Assembly (NCBI RefSeq): GCF_965204125.1
Contig: NZ_OZ241968.1
Coordinates: 682,001-746,000 of the forward strand
Direction: 5' to 3'
Length of the DNA: 64,000 nt
Source of the DNA: Poriferisodalis sp965204125
GTDB taxonomy: Bacteria > Actinomycetota > Acidimicrobiia > Acidimicrobiales > Poriferisodalaceae
This document shows positions 8,662-17,355 of this stretch, piece after piece. Every line of letters begins with the position of its first letter. Positions within the stretch are counted from its first letter, which is position 1. The translations under genes and the position numbers were made by a program. The notes under the pieces were generated by a model that was not told the DNA's origin, ran no database searches, and was given only the letters and a program-made list of their open reading frames with translations.

Positions 8662-8690
8662 GCATTCTGCCAGCAGTGCCAGCATTCTGC
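8662..8690. promoter_or_regulatory. Candidate antitoxin operator: two GCATTCTGC repeats
   Basis: The nonamer GCATTCTGC occurs at 8662-8670 and again at 8682-8690, 20 bp apart (about two helical turns), directly upstream of the antitoxin start. The copy nearest the gene contains the proposed -10 element. Ribbon-helix-helix antitoxins often bind such repeats to autoregulate, so this is a plausible operator. Confidence 0.45.
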
Positions 8691-8799
8691 AAGCACAGCT
8701 CATTGACCAGCTCACATCTGCTGAACCTCGCGCAACGCGTCGATCTCACGTAACTCAATTTCGATTGCCACGCGCCGACCAACGCATTCGGGGGCCAGA

Positions 8800-9828
8800 A
8801 TGTCGGCCATGAGTGAGAGCTATGGCACTACTGCGCCCGATCTTTCTGGTGTGAAGCACTACGACGTGGATGCGCTGGGCACGCGGATTCATGTGGCGGA
8901 GGTGGGCGAGGGGCCGATGGTGCTATTCGTCCATGGCTTTCCCGAGTCGTGGTACTCGTGGCGCCACCAGCTTCCCGCGGTGGCTGCGGCCGGATACCGG
9001 GCGGTCGCGATCGACGTGCGCGGTTACGGCCGCTCGTCGGCGCCTACCGCAGTCGACGCCTACCGCATGGTCCGCCACGTTGCCGACAACGTGGGCGTGG
9101 TGCGGGCCCTCGGCGAGGACTCGGCCGTCATCGTGGGCCACGACTGGGGCGCGCCCATCGCGTGGAGCTCGGCGCTTCTGCGGCCCGACATCTTCACCGC
9201 GCTGGGCCTCGTCAGCGTGCCCTACAACGCCCGCAGTGACTTCAAGCCCAGCGCCGCCTTCCGCATGATGGGCGGCGACAAGGAGTTCTACATCGAGTAC
9301 TTCCAGGAGCCGGGCCGGGCCGAAGCTGAGATGGAGGTTGATCTTCCCCACTGGCTGCTGGGCATGTACTTCTCCGCCTCAGGCGACGGTGTGCGTGCCC
9401 GGCAGGCATCTGGCGACTCATCAGGCGGGGGCTTCGGCGTCGCGCCGGGCGGCAAGCTCTCCGACAATTTCGTCTGGCCCGAGAAGGGATCCTGGCCCCA
9501 CTGGATGTCGGAGGCCGATTTCGGCTACTACACCTCGGAGTTCACCCGCACCGGCATGTCGGGCGGGCTGAACCGCTACCGCAACGTGGACCGCGACTGG
9601 GAGGACATGGCCGCCTTCGACAGCGCAGCCATCACCCAGCCGAGCCTGTTCGTCGGCGGCGAAGTCGACGGCCCGACCGTGTGGGGCGCAGGCTCGATCG
9701 CCAAATTCGGCGAGACCATGCCCAACCTGCACAAGTCGGTGATCCTCGACGGCATCGGCCACTGGGTCCAGCAGGAAGCCGCCGACGAGCTCAACGCCGA
9801 ACTGCTCGACTTCCTGGCCGCGCTCTAG
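8800..9828 (+). CDS. Alpha/beta hydrolase, epoxide-hydrolase-like
   Basis: This 342-residue protein has the epoxide hydrolase pattern: oxyanion motif HGFPES (45-50), nucleophile elbow VGHDWGAPIAW with D115, and a terminal GIGHW with H321. A cap domain of about 120 residues lies between. Epoxide hydrolases open epoxides to diols; haloalkane dehalogenases share the Asp nucleophile but differ in the cap. The start may be the ATG at 8800 or the ATG at 8809; the latter has the A2/T6 hexamer CAGAAT 7 nt upstream. Confidence 0.85.
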   Translation: MSAMSESYGTTAPDLSGVKHYDVDALGTRIHVAEVGEGPMVLFVHGFPESWYSWRHQLPAVAAAGYRAVAIDVRGYGRSSAPTAVDAYRMVRHVADNVGVVRALGEDSAVIVGHDWGAPIAWSSALLRPDIFTALGLVSVPYNARSDFKPSAAFRMMGGDKEFYIEYFQEPGRAEAEMEVDLPHWLLGMYFSASGDGVRARQASGDSSGGGFGVAPGGKLSDNFVWPEKGSWPHWMSEADFGYYTSEFTRTGMSGGLNRYRNVDRDWEDMAAFDSAAITQPSLFVGGEVDGPTVWGAGSIAKFGETMPNLHKSVILDGIGHWVQQEAADELNAELLDFLAAL

Positions 9829-9835
9829 CGCACAG

Positions 9836-11407
9836 CTAGGCCAGGCGCGTGGCTCGCCGGGTGGCGAACAGGGGCGCCACGAAGCCGATCGCCGCCACGG
9901 CGGCACCGAACAGGAACGTGGCGCGCAGCCGGCCCAGCGAGGGATCCTCGCCGGTGAACGCCAGCATCGACTGGATCCCCAGGATGATGCCCATCCACAT
10001 CACCGTCTGGTTCATGCCGTTGGCCATGCCGAGGTCTTTGTCTTCCACCGAGTTGGCGACCAGCACCTGGTAGGCGGGTGAGCCGACGCCTGCGGAGACA
10101 CCCGACAGCACCAGCCCCACCATGATCGCCGCGAGGCCCCAGCCCACGGGCTTGGCGCCCAGGGCGAAGGCGATCATCGAGCCGATCATCGCGGAGGTGC
10201 CGAAGAACATCGGGATCCGGGCGCCGATCTTGGTCACCAGCGTGCCCCCCAGCGGTGATGCCACGGCAAAGGCGCCGGGCCGGGGCACCATGAGCATCGC
10301 GGCGACGCCCACGGAGAAGCCGTATCGCTCCTGCAGAACCCAGGGCACCACCATGAAGCCGCCCATGTACGCGAACTGATTCGCCGGCGCCGACAGCAGC
10401 GGCAAGGTGAAGCTGGCCCGGCGGAACAGGCGAAGATCCAAGAAGGGGGCGGGAGCGCGGCGCTCCCACAGCACGAACAGCACGAAGCAGGCCACCGCCC
10501 CGCCGAGCATCAGCATCAGCGTTTGATCTGACAGCAACCCGTCACCTGCCCGCAGGAGCATCGGCAGCCGGGTGATCGCCCACAGCACCAGCAGCGTTCC
10601 GCCCGCGAGCAGCAGCGCCCCCAGGATGTCGATCGGCACCCGCTCGCCCCGGGGAATCGGCTTCACGACGACGGCCGCGAAGATCAACGACACGAGGCTG
10701 ATCACGCCGAACAGCAAGAAGATGCCCCGCCAGCCGAACACGTTCAGCAGCGGTCCGCCCACGACGACGCCGATCGTCGGCGCACCGGTCATGGCGAATT
10801 GGAACCAGCCGACAGCCCGCGCCCGCTCGGCAGGGCCGAACGCATGCATGAGCAATGCCATGCCCGAGGGCATGAGCAGACCGCCGCACAGCCCGAACAC
10901 CACCCTCACGGCGATGAAGGTGCCGATGTCGGGCACCCAGTAGTTGGCGATCATCGACGCGGTCATCCCGACGATGCCGATGAGGAAGATGCGGCGGTGC
11001 CCGAACCGGTCGGCCAGCTTGCCGCCGGCGGGAGTCGAGACGGCCATGGCCAGCATGAGGCCGGTGATGACCCAGCCGGCGGTGGGCAGCGTGGTTCCCA
11101 GGTCTTCGGAGATCGGCGTCAGCGAGACACCCACCAGGGTCATCAGCGAACCGAACCCGAGCACTGCCAGCCCGATCACGCCGAGCAGCCGCCACCGGTA
11201 GCTGTCTGACGGGGGCGCGTCGGCAGCAGTTGCAGGACGATCGGTGGGAGCAACGGGCGACGGGGCTGTGCGCGGGGCGGCGGGCGCCACCGAAGGGGCG
11301 AGCGGCCGGCCGGCCGCATCGAGAATCTGCGGCACGACGGTGAAGACCGACGGCCGCCTTGCAGCCAGCCGCGCTTGCGCGCGCACGCTCCGTCCTGCGG
11401 GCTTCAC
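9836..11407 (-). CDS. MFS transporter
   Basis: This 523-residue major facilitator protein has 12 or more predicted membrane segments from about residue 70 to the end. The MFS loop signature GGKLADRFGHRR follows the second helix. The first 65 residues form a Pro/Ala-rich cytoplasmic extension and may be partly mis-started; the start used is a GTG. The substrate cannot be inferred. It ends 7 nt from the stop of the convergent hydrolase gene. On the same strand it lies downstream of the dehydrogenase pair, separated from it by a candidate terminator. Confidence 0.83.
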   Translation of the reverse strand: MKPAGRSVRAQARLAARRPSVFTVVPQILDAAGRPLAPSVAPAAPRTAPSPVAPTDRPATAADAPPSDSYRWRLLGVIGLAVLGFGSLMTLVGVSLTPISEDLGTTLPTAGWVITGLMLAMAVSTPAGGKLADRFGHRRIFLIGIVGMTASMIANYWVPDIGTFIAVRVVFGLCGGLLMPSGMALLMHAFGPAERARAVGWFQFAMTGAPTIGVVVGGPLLNVFGWRGIFLLFGVISLVSLIFAAVVVKPIPRGERVPIDILGALLLAGGTLLVLWAITRLPMLLRAGDGLLSDQTLMLMLGGAVACFVLFVLWERRAPAPFLDLRLFRRASFTLPLLSAPANQFAYMGGFMVVPWVLQERYGFSVGVAAMLMVPRPGAFAVASPLGGTLVTKIGARIPMFFGTSAMIGSMIAFALGAKPVGWGLAAIMVGLVLSGVSAGVGSPAYQVLVANSVEDKDLGMANGMNQTVMWMGIILGIQSMLAFTGEDPSLGRLRATFLFGAAVAAIGFVAPLFATRRATRLA

Positions 11408-11483
11408 GTGCTCAGGACCGACAGAGCAACGCTGCGGGCGAGCGTCCTGCTCGAAGCAATGCGGTCGGAGTCACGGGCTCAGT

Positions 11484-11504
11484 AAACGCCCTCCCGGGCC
11501 GTTT
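11484..11504 (-). terminator. Candidate terminator behind the ADH/SDR pair
   Basis: An imperfect hairpin with outer arms AAACG / CGTTT and a GC-rich interior lies about 45 nt past the SDR stop on the minus strand and ends in GTTTA. The short T-run makes it only a modest terminator. Confidence 0.35.
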
Positions 11505-11546
11505 GCCTCAGCGTCACCACGCGGGGCGGCGCCACGCGACGGGCAC

Positions 11547-12371
11547 TCAGCGCGTGAGGTGACCGTCGTCGAGCATGGCGTCAGCCTGATAGCGGGCGAT
11601 CTTGCCCATCTCGGGATGTGTCAGCACCCAGAAACGGTTGGTGCGCACGGCGTCCAGCACCATCGGCCCCACGTCGGCCGGATCCATGCCCTCGGCCAGG
11701 TAGCCCTTGAGCATGTCCCAGAACTTGTCGCCCTGATCGGTGCGCACGTGGTGCGCGGCATCTTCGGGATCACGATTGCGCTGGCTGTACACGATGTTGG
11801 TGTTGATCGGCCCCGGGCACAGCACCGAGGCATGCACCGGCGAGTTGCGCAGCCGCAGATCTCGCTCCAGCGTGGCCATCAGCGCCACCACGCCGTGCTT
11901 GGACACGTTGTACGCACCCAGCGAGGCGCCGCCGTACAGCCCGGCCACCGAAGCAGTCGAGTTGATGTGGCCCTCGCCGGTCGCCTCGATGATCGGCAGG
12001 AACACATGGCAGCCGTAGATCGGCCCCCACAGGTTGATATCGAGCGTCCAGCGCCAGTCTTCGAGCGACATGTCGCCCACCGGCCCGGGAATGCCGACGC
12101 CCGCGTTGTTGCACAGCACGTGCACCGCTCCGAACTCCTCCACGGCAGCCTCGGCCAGCGCCTCGATCTGGGCCAGCTGCGATACGTCGGTGCGCACCGC
12201 GATGGCCTCCGCGTCGGTCGCACGCACCTCGGCGGCGGCATCGTTCAGCGGCGCTTCCTCGATGTCGGCCAGCACCACCTTCATGCCCGCCGCTGCGAAC
12301 GTGTCGGCCATGGCACGGCCCATGCCGCTCGCCGCGCCTGTCACCACGGCAACTCTGCCTTCAACCTCCAT
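11547..12371 (-). CDS. SDR family NAD(P)-dependent oxidoreductase
   Basis: This 274-residue classical short-chain dehydrogenase has the TGAASGMGRAM cofactor loop (11-21), the CNNAGVG motif, and the catalytic Ser, Tyr and Lys in STASVAGLYGG and AYNVSKHG. An Asp near the end of the second strand (VLADIEEA) favours NAD over NADP. A strong GGAGAGGGG site precedes the ATG. It starts 33 nt after the alcohol dehydrogenase, so the pair probably handles an alcohol and its carbonyl product. Confidence 0.88.
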   Translation of the reverse strand: MEVEGRVAVVTGAASGMGRAMADTFAAAGMKVVLADIEEAPLNDAAAEVRATDAEAIAVRTDVSQLAQIEALAEAAVEEFGAVHVLCNNAGVGIPGPVGDMSLEDWRWTLDINLWGPIYGCHVFLPIIEATGEGHINSTASVAGLYGGASLGAYNVSKHGVVALMATLERDLRLRNSPVHASVLCPGPINTNIVYSQRNRDPEDAAHHVRTDQGDKFWDMLKGYLAEGMDPADVGPMVLDAVRTNRFWVLTHPEMGKIARYQADAMLDDGHLTR

Positions 12372-12404
12372 TGCCCCTCTCCTGCTGGTTGTTGGATTGG
12401 CGGG

Positions 12405-13496
12405 CTAGTCGAAGTCGATGACGGTACGGGTGCCCACGCGCTGGCGCATCTGCTCGTAGCCCACGTTGATGTCCTCCAGCGGCATGTGCGCCGAGATCAT
12501 CTCGTCGAGCATCAGGCGGCCGTCGAGATACATGTCGACGTAGCGGGGCATGTCCACCCGGAAGGCGTTCGACCCCATCATCGAGCCCTGCAGCCGCTTC
12601 TCGAGCATGAACACCTCGTAGCCCGGGATCTCGATCTTCTCGCCGAACGGCATCATGCCCACGATGACCGTGGTGCCGCCGGGCCGCGACGACGACCACG
12701 CCTGCTCGCAGGTCTGCTTCAGCCCGATGCACTCGAAGGCGTAGTCCACGCCGCCGCCGGTCATCTCCTTGATGGCTTCGACGGGGTCGCCGTCGGAGGC
12801 GTTGACCGTGTCGGTGGCGCCCACTTGGCGGGCTGTTTCCAGCTTGTCGTTCTCGACATCCACCGAGATGACCCGGCCGGCCCCAGCGATGCGGGCACCC
12901 TGCACAGCCGACAGGCCGATCCCGCCCGCGCCGTACACAGCCACGGTCGCACCGGGCTCGATGCGGGCCGTCTTGAACACTGCGCCCAGCCCCGTGGTCA
13001 CGCCGCAGCCGATGAGCGCCGCACGGTCGAGCGGCATGTCGTCACGGATCTTCACGACAGCGTTCTGGTGGATCAGCATCTCCTCGGCGAATCCGCCGAG
13101 ACGGGCGAACTGGCCCACCTCGGTGCCATCTGGCTTGGCCAGCCGTGGTGCGGTACCGGAAGGCCGTGCAACGGCAGCGGGATTGGCGCAGATATTCGGG
13201 CGGCCGGTGAGGCAGCGCTCGCAGTGGCCGCAGAAGACCGACAGGCAGGAGATGACATGGTCGCCGGGCTTCACGTATGCGACGTTCTCGCCAACTGCTT
13301 CGACCACGCCGGCACTCTCATGGCCCATCACCGCGGGGAGCTGGTACGGCCAGTGGGCATCCATGAAGTGCAGGTCGCTGTGACACAGGCCCGCGTGCAC
13401 CACCCGCAACAAGACCTCGTCGGGAGCGGGCGCATCAACAGAAATGTCCTCGATGTCGAGTTCGCCCGGAATCTCGTTGAGCACTGCAGCTTTCAT
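12405..13496 (-). CDS. Zinc-dependent alcohol dehydrogenase
   Basis: This 363-residue medium-chain dehydrogenase has the catalytic-zinc segments AGLCHSDLH and GHESAGVVE, the structural-zinc cysteines CGHCERCLTGRPNIC, and the Rossmann motif GAGGIGLSAV. It resembles class III and aryl-alcohol-type enzymes that oxidise alcohols with NAD. The ATG follows GGGAGGGG. It is the first gene of an apparent two-gene operon with the SDR. Confidence 0.9.
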   Translation of the reverse strand: MKAAVLNEIPGELDIEDISVDAPAPDEVLLRVVHAGLCHSDLHFMDAHWPYQLPAVMGHESAGVVEAVGENVAYVKPGDHVISCLSVFCGHCERCLTGRPNICANPAAVARPSGTAPRLAKPDGTEVGQFARLGGFAEEMLIHQNAVVKIRDDMPLDRAALIGCGVTTGLGAVFKTARIEPGATVAVYGAGGIGLSAVQGARIAGAGRVISVDVENDKLETARQVGATDTVNASDGDPVEAIKEMTGGGVDYAFECIGLKQTCEQAWSSSRPGGTTVIVGMMPFGEKIEIPGYEVFMLEKRLQGSMMGSNAFRVDMPRYVDMYLDGRLMLDEMISAHMPLEDINVGYEQMRQRVGTRTVIDFD

Positions 13497-13582
13497 GGTC
13501 GACGTCCCCTCCCGTCACGCACTTCGGCGGCGCGATCTAGCCACGCGGCAGCGTACTCACCCTCAGAATGCCGCAGGAAACC

Positions 13583-14962
13583 TCACGGCGTGGGACCTCC
13601 GCGCCGGAGCACCTCCGGTCGGATCAGCAGCCACAGCGTCATGCCGGCGAGCCCCAATGAGGCCATCAAGATGACCGCGGTGCGGGCGCCGAGCTGCTGC
13701 GCCACCTCGCCGAGCACGTAGGTACCTACCGGCAGTGCGCCGATCGCCATGCTCAGCAAACCCATCGCACGGCCCCGCATCTCCTCCGACACGGTGGTGA
13801 GTACCAAGGTCGACTGCGTTGCAGCGAAGAGCCCGCTGCCGCAGCTTGCGACGTACAGCGTGATCACGGCGATCAGCACGTTCGGCGACAGCGCCCACAC
13901 AATGAGCATCGCCATCGCCACGAACACGCCTAGTGAGTAGGCGATCCCCCAACGACCATCGCCCCACTTGGCGGTGACCAACGATCCGGTGATCATGCCG
14001 AAGCCGGTCATCGAGCCGATGATCCCGATCTGCGATGCCGTGGCGTTGACCTGGTCGCCGATGAGCTGGACGGCCGGGAAGTAGGCGAACATGAAGAAGT
14101 TCGCCATCACGGTGACACCCAGGATGCTGAGCAGACTGCGATTGGTCCGCGCCAGGCGCAATCCAGCCCGCAGCTCCGCGAGCGTCGAGGTGCGGTCTCG
14201 GCTGTGTTGTTGTGCCTCGCCAGCTCGGCCGTGTTGCTGCGCCTCGCCGGCTCGGCCGAGGGGCACAACCTCGAAGATCCGGTCCCGGAGCGCGTCGGAC
14301 CATCGATCGGTCGTTGTCGTCACAGGCCGGGCCGGCGGCACGTGCGGTACCCACATGAGGAGCACCAAGCCGAGGCCCAGCATGACGGCCACCCCCAGGA
14401 AGGCAGCCCCTACGCCAGCCCGGTCAGCAAATGCGCCACCCAGCAGCTGCCCCGCCGCTACGCCTGAGGCAAGCGCCATCGTCTCCCACGCCATTGCCTT
14501 GTGCAGCCGATGCGGCCCCACGATGTCGAGCACCAGCGCTCGACGGCTGGTCATGTCCACCACCCAGCCGATGCCAGCGAACAACAAGAACGGATACAGC
14601 AGTGCGATGCCCAGTTGCCCAGCCCGCTCGGCCAGCCCTACCACGGCCACGAACGGCACCAGAAGCGCTGTCTGCAATCGCACGGTGCGCCGACGGTCGA
14701 AGCGATCCGAGATCACCCCGCCGATGGCCCCGCCGAGCAGCAGAGGCGCCCACATGATGGCCCCAGTCAGCTGCACCATCCGTGGCGAGCCGGTGATCTG
14801 GTTGACGTGATAACTCGCCAGGAACGCGATCGCCCAGCGTCCCCAGTGCCAGCACAGCCCGCTGAACCACAGCGGGGCGAAGCCGCGGGCCGAGAATGCA
14901 CCGCCGCCGCGGACCTCGGGTTCGAGGCGCGGCGCCTCAGTGGCCACCGCCCCCCTGCGCAT
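13583..14962 (-). CDS. MFS transporter, EntS-like
   Basis: This 459-residue transporter resembles the EntS/TetA-like branch (YHVNQITGSPRMVQLTGA, GGVISDRFDRRRT). About 12 membrane helices are expected. The central loop between the two six-helix halves contains a perfect peptide duplication (GRAGEAQQH twice), produced by a 27-bp tandem repeat. The substrate is unknown. The ATG start lies just past a strong hairpin. Confidence 0.83.
   Translation of the reverse strand: MRRGAVATEAPRLEPEVRGGGAFSARGFAPLWFSGLCWHWGRWAIAFLASYHVNQITGSPRMVQLTGAIMWAPLLLGGAIGGVISDRFDRRRTVRLQTALLVPFVAVVGLAERAGQLGIALLYPFLLFAGIGWVVDMTSRRALVLDIVGPHRLHKAMAWETMALASGVAAGQLLGGAFADRAGVGAAFLGVAVMLGLGLVLLMWVPHVPPARPVTTTTDRWSDALRDRIFEVVPLGRAGEAQQHGRAGEAQQHSRDRTSTLAELRAGLRLARTNRSLLSILGVTVMANFFMFAYFPAVQLIGDQVNATASQIGIIGSMTGFGMITGSLVTAKWGDGRWGIAYSLGVFVAMAMLIVWALSPNVLIAVITLYVASCGSGLFAATQSTLVLTTVSEEMRGRAMGLLSMAIGALPVGTYVLGEVAQQLGARTAVILMASLGLAGMTLWLLIRPEVLRRGGPTP
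14204..14257. repeat. 27-bp tandem duplication inside the MFS gene
   Basis: Two adjacent 27-bp units (14204-14230 and 14231-14257) differ at three positions. They keep the reading frame and encode the peptide GRAGEAQQH twice in the cytoplasmic loop. All three differences are synonymous, which suggests the duplication is not brand new and is tolerated. Confidence 0.8.
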
Positions 14963-14965
14963 CAG

Positions 14966-14989
14966 CGCGGCATCCTACGAGGATGCGCG
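14966..14989. promoter_or_regulatory. Hairpin/palindrome between molybdoenzyme and MFS genes
   Basis: CATCCT and AGGATG flank a 3-nt ACG loop and are extended by CGCG on both sides with one bulged G. This gives about 10 bp of stem directly upstream of the MFS start. It could be a terminator for the upstream gene or an operator. There is no T-tract. Confidence 0.4.
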
Positions 14990-15021
14990 AGTCGGCGTAT
15001 CTGCCCGTTCTGGCTGCTGGA

Positions 15022-17232
15022 TCAGGCGGGAACGCCGGAGGCCGGGGCGACGGTCACCGGCACGCCGTTGACGGCGGCGTTGCCCGAGGGGACGTCCACG
15101 AAATCGGGCGGGACGAGCACGTTGTAGTTGACACCGGCATACCTGCTGGCCACTGACTGGCGGGTGCCGGGCTTGTCGTGGCCCCAGCCGTGAGGCAGTG
15201 ATACCACCCCCGGGTACATCTGGTCGCTGATTTCCACTGGCACCTCGACGGCACCGTTCGACGATGACACCCGGGCCAGTTCGCCGTCGGCCACGCCTGC
15301 GTCCGCGGCATCGTCGGGATGGATGAGCAGCGTGCAGCGATCCTTGCCGCGCACCAAGACCTCCACGTTGTGCATCCACGAGTTGTTCGAGCGCACGTGG
15401 CGCCGGCTGGTGAGCACCAGCGAGGCATCGGGCCGGTCGAGGCTCGCCTCGAGACGCCCGATGTCGGAGGTGATGCGCTCGGGCGCCAGGTCGATCTTGC
15501 CGTCGGCATTCACCACGATGTCATCGACCTGCGGGACCATCGGGCCCATGTCGAGCCCGTCAGGCATTTCCTTCAGCTTGTCGAGGTTCAAGCCGTCGGG
15601 GTTCTCGCCGTAGCGATCGCCCCACGGACCGGTCCGGATGGCCAGATCATTCAGCCGCTCGGGCCCGGGTAGGGGCGATGCCTCCAGCGCCATCGCCGGA
15701 TCCGCGCCGGCCAGCTCAGCAAGCGCCGAGAAGTACAGATCGTCGAACTCTGCAACGTTCACCTCTCCGAGGCCTGCGCACATCGCACCGAGTCGCGTCA
15801 GGATCTCCCATTCGTCGGGCCGATCATCGGAGGGCGGGAACAGCGGGGGCGCATACTTCGCTGCGGAGCGCTTGGCCCAGCCCCACAGCATCTCGGAGTA
15901 GAAGTGCTGCTCGAGCGCTGCCAACCCCGGCAAGACCACGTGAGCGTGGCGGGAGGTCTCGTTCAGCGCATTGTCCACCGAGATCATCGCCTCCAGCAGC
16001 GGCAATGCCTTGTCGAGACGGTCGGAATTGGGGGCAGACAGCACCGGGTTGCCGCCCACCACCACCAGCCCCTTGAGCTGACCCTCGCCGGGTGTGTCGA
16101 TCTCCTCGGCGAGGCATCCCATCGGGAACTGCCCCAGCACTTCGGGGATGTCGCGAACCCTGCTCCGCCAGCGGTCGAACCCGCCCTCGAAGCCCCAGTC
16201 CTGCTGCAGCATCGACCACGCCACCGGCTTCGCCCACATCATCCCGCCGACCGCGTCCAGGTTGCCGGTGAGCGCGCAGATGACGTCAGGCAGCCACGAC
16301 GCCAGCGTGCCGAACTCCTGGTTGCAGGTGCCGATGCGGGCGTACCACGCGGCCCGCTCAGCCGCAGCGAACTCGCGGGCCAAGGTGCGGATCGCCCCTG
16401 CGTCAGCACCGCACGCCTCGGCCACCCGCTCCGGCGGGAACCCAGCAGCGATGGCCCGCACGTCGTCCACGCCCTTGAGCCGATCCGCCAGGTGCCCGAG
16501 CCGCACGAGCTCTTCGTCGAACAGCACGTTCAACACGGCGAGCTGCAGCAGCGCATCTGTGCCGGGCCGCACCGGCAGCCACTGGTCGGCGTGCGCGCAG
16601 GTCTCGCTGCGGCGCGGGTCGATCACTACCACCTTGCCTCGCTCGCGCACGAGGTCCAGAGCACCTGAGACATCGGGGCAGCCCATGAAGCTGCCCTGGC
16701 TGGCGGACGGGTTGGCGCCCTGGACCACCATGAAGTCAGTGCGGTCGATGTCGGGCACCGGGATGCGCCAGGAGTGCCCGTACATCAGCTGGCAGGCCAC
16801 GTTCTTCGACCAGGTGTCGACGGTGCCAGACGTGTACACCGTGGGCATCCCGGCAAGCTGCAGGAACATGCCCGCGTATCGGCTGATCGAGTAGTTGAAG
16901 CCAGTGGCATTGCCGAAGTAGGCGGTGATCGCTTCGACGCCGTAGGTGTCGCGGACACCGCCGAGCAGCTCGGCGCAGCGCTCGAAGGCGGCATCCCAGC
17001 TGGCCTCCGTCAGATTGCCGGCTGCGTCGCGGACCAGCGGCCTGCGCACTCGATCGGGATCGGCGTACATGTGCCCGAGCACGGTGCCCTTGGGGCAGAT
17101 GTAGCCCTTCGACCACACGTCGTTGCGGTTCGGCCTGATCAGCTTCACTTCGCCGTCGGCGTGGTGCACCTCGAGCCCGCACATCGCTTCGCACAATGAG
17201 CAGCTTCGGATATGAATCTGACGATCGGTCAT
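15022..17232 (-). CDS. Molybdopterin-dependent oxidoreductase (DMSO reductase superfamily)
   Basis: This 736-residue protein starts with a [4Fe-4S] cysteine pattern (CSLCEAMC near residues 11-18, with a later Cys in GYICPKG). It continues with the molybdopterin guanine dinucleotide-binding domains of the formate dehydrogenase/nitrate reductase family and a C-terminal dinucleotide-binding domain (about 620-736). No signal peptide is seen, so it is likely cytoplasmic. No partner ferredoxin, NAD-binding or membrane subunit is adjacent, so the electron acceptor and substrate are unknown. The ATG at 17232 follows AAGGG; a longer frame has no homology. Confidence 0.85.
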   Translation of the reverse strand: MTDRQIHIRSCSLCEAMCGLEVHHADGEVKLIRPNRNDVWSKGYICPKGTVLGHMYADPDRVRRPLVRDAAGNLTEASWDAAFERCAELLGGVRDTYGVEAITAYFGNATGFNYSISRYAGMFLQLAGMPTVYTSGTVDTWSKNVACQLMYGHSWRIPVPDIDRTDFMVVQGANPSASQGSFMGCPDVSGALDLVRERGKVVVIDPRRSETCAHADQWLPVRPGTDALLQLAVLNVLFDEELVRLGHLADRLKGVDDVRAIAAGFPPERVAEACGADAGAIRTLAREFAAAERAAWYARIGTCNQEFGTLASWLPDVICALTGNLDAVGGMMWAKPVAWSMLQQDWGFEGGFDRWRSRVRDIPEVLGQFPMGCLAEEIDTPGEGQLKGLVVVGGNPVLSAPNSDRLDKALPLLEAMISVDNALNETSRHAHVVLPGLAALEQHFYSEMLWGWAKRSAAKYAPPLFPPSDDRPDEWEILTRLGAMCAGLGEVNVAEFDDLYFSALAELAGADPAMALEASPLPGPERLNDLAIRTGPWGDRYGENPDGLNLDKLKEMPDGLDMGPMVPQVDDIVVNADGKIDLAPERITSDIGRLEASLDRPDASLVLTSRRHVRSNNSWMHNVEVLVRGKDRCTLLIHPDDAADAGVADGELARVSSSNGAVEVPVEISDQMYPGVVSLPHGWGHDKPGTRQSVASRYAGVNYNVLVPPDFVDVPSGNAAVNGVPVTVAPASGVPA

Positions 17233-17355
17233 GCGGGCCCTTTTCTCGCGGCGTGTCCCATGTACCCCGGGGTCCCCCGAGATTACGTCCCAAGCACGGG
17301 CCACGGCCCGCTCTTGCTGTTAACTGCGAAGCGGTCGAGCGCGAGCGGGGAACCG

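Noticed and set aside
11244..13721. Very long plus-strand open frame (825 codons) across the dehydrogenase pair
   Set aside because: It runs antisense to two clear genes (SDR and alcohol dehydrogenase) with complete motifs. High-GC sequence gives long shadow frames; its translation has no recognisable domain.
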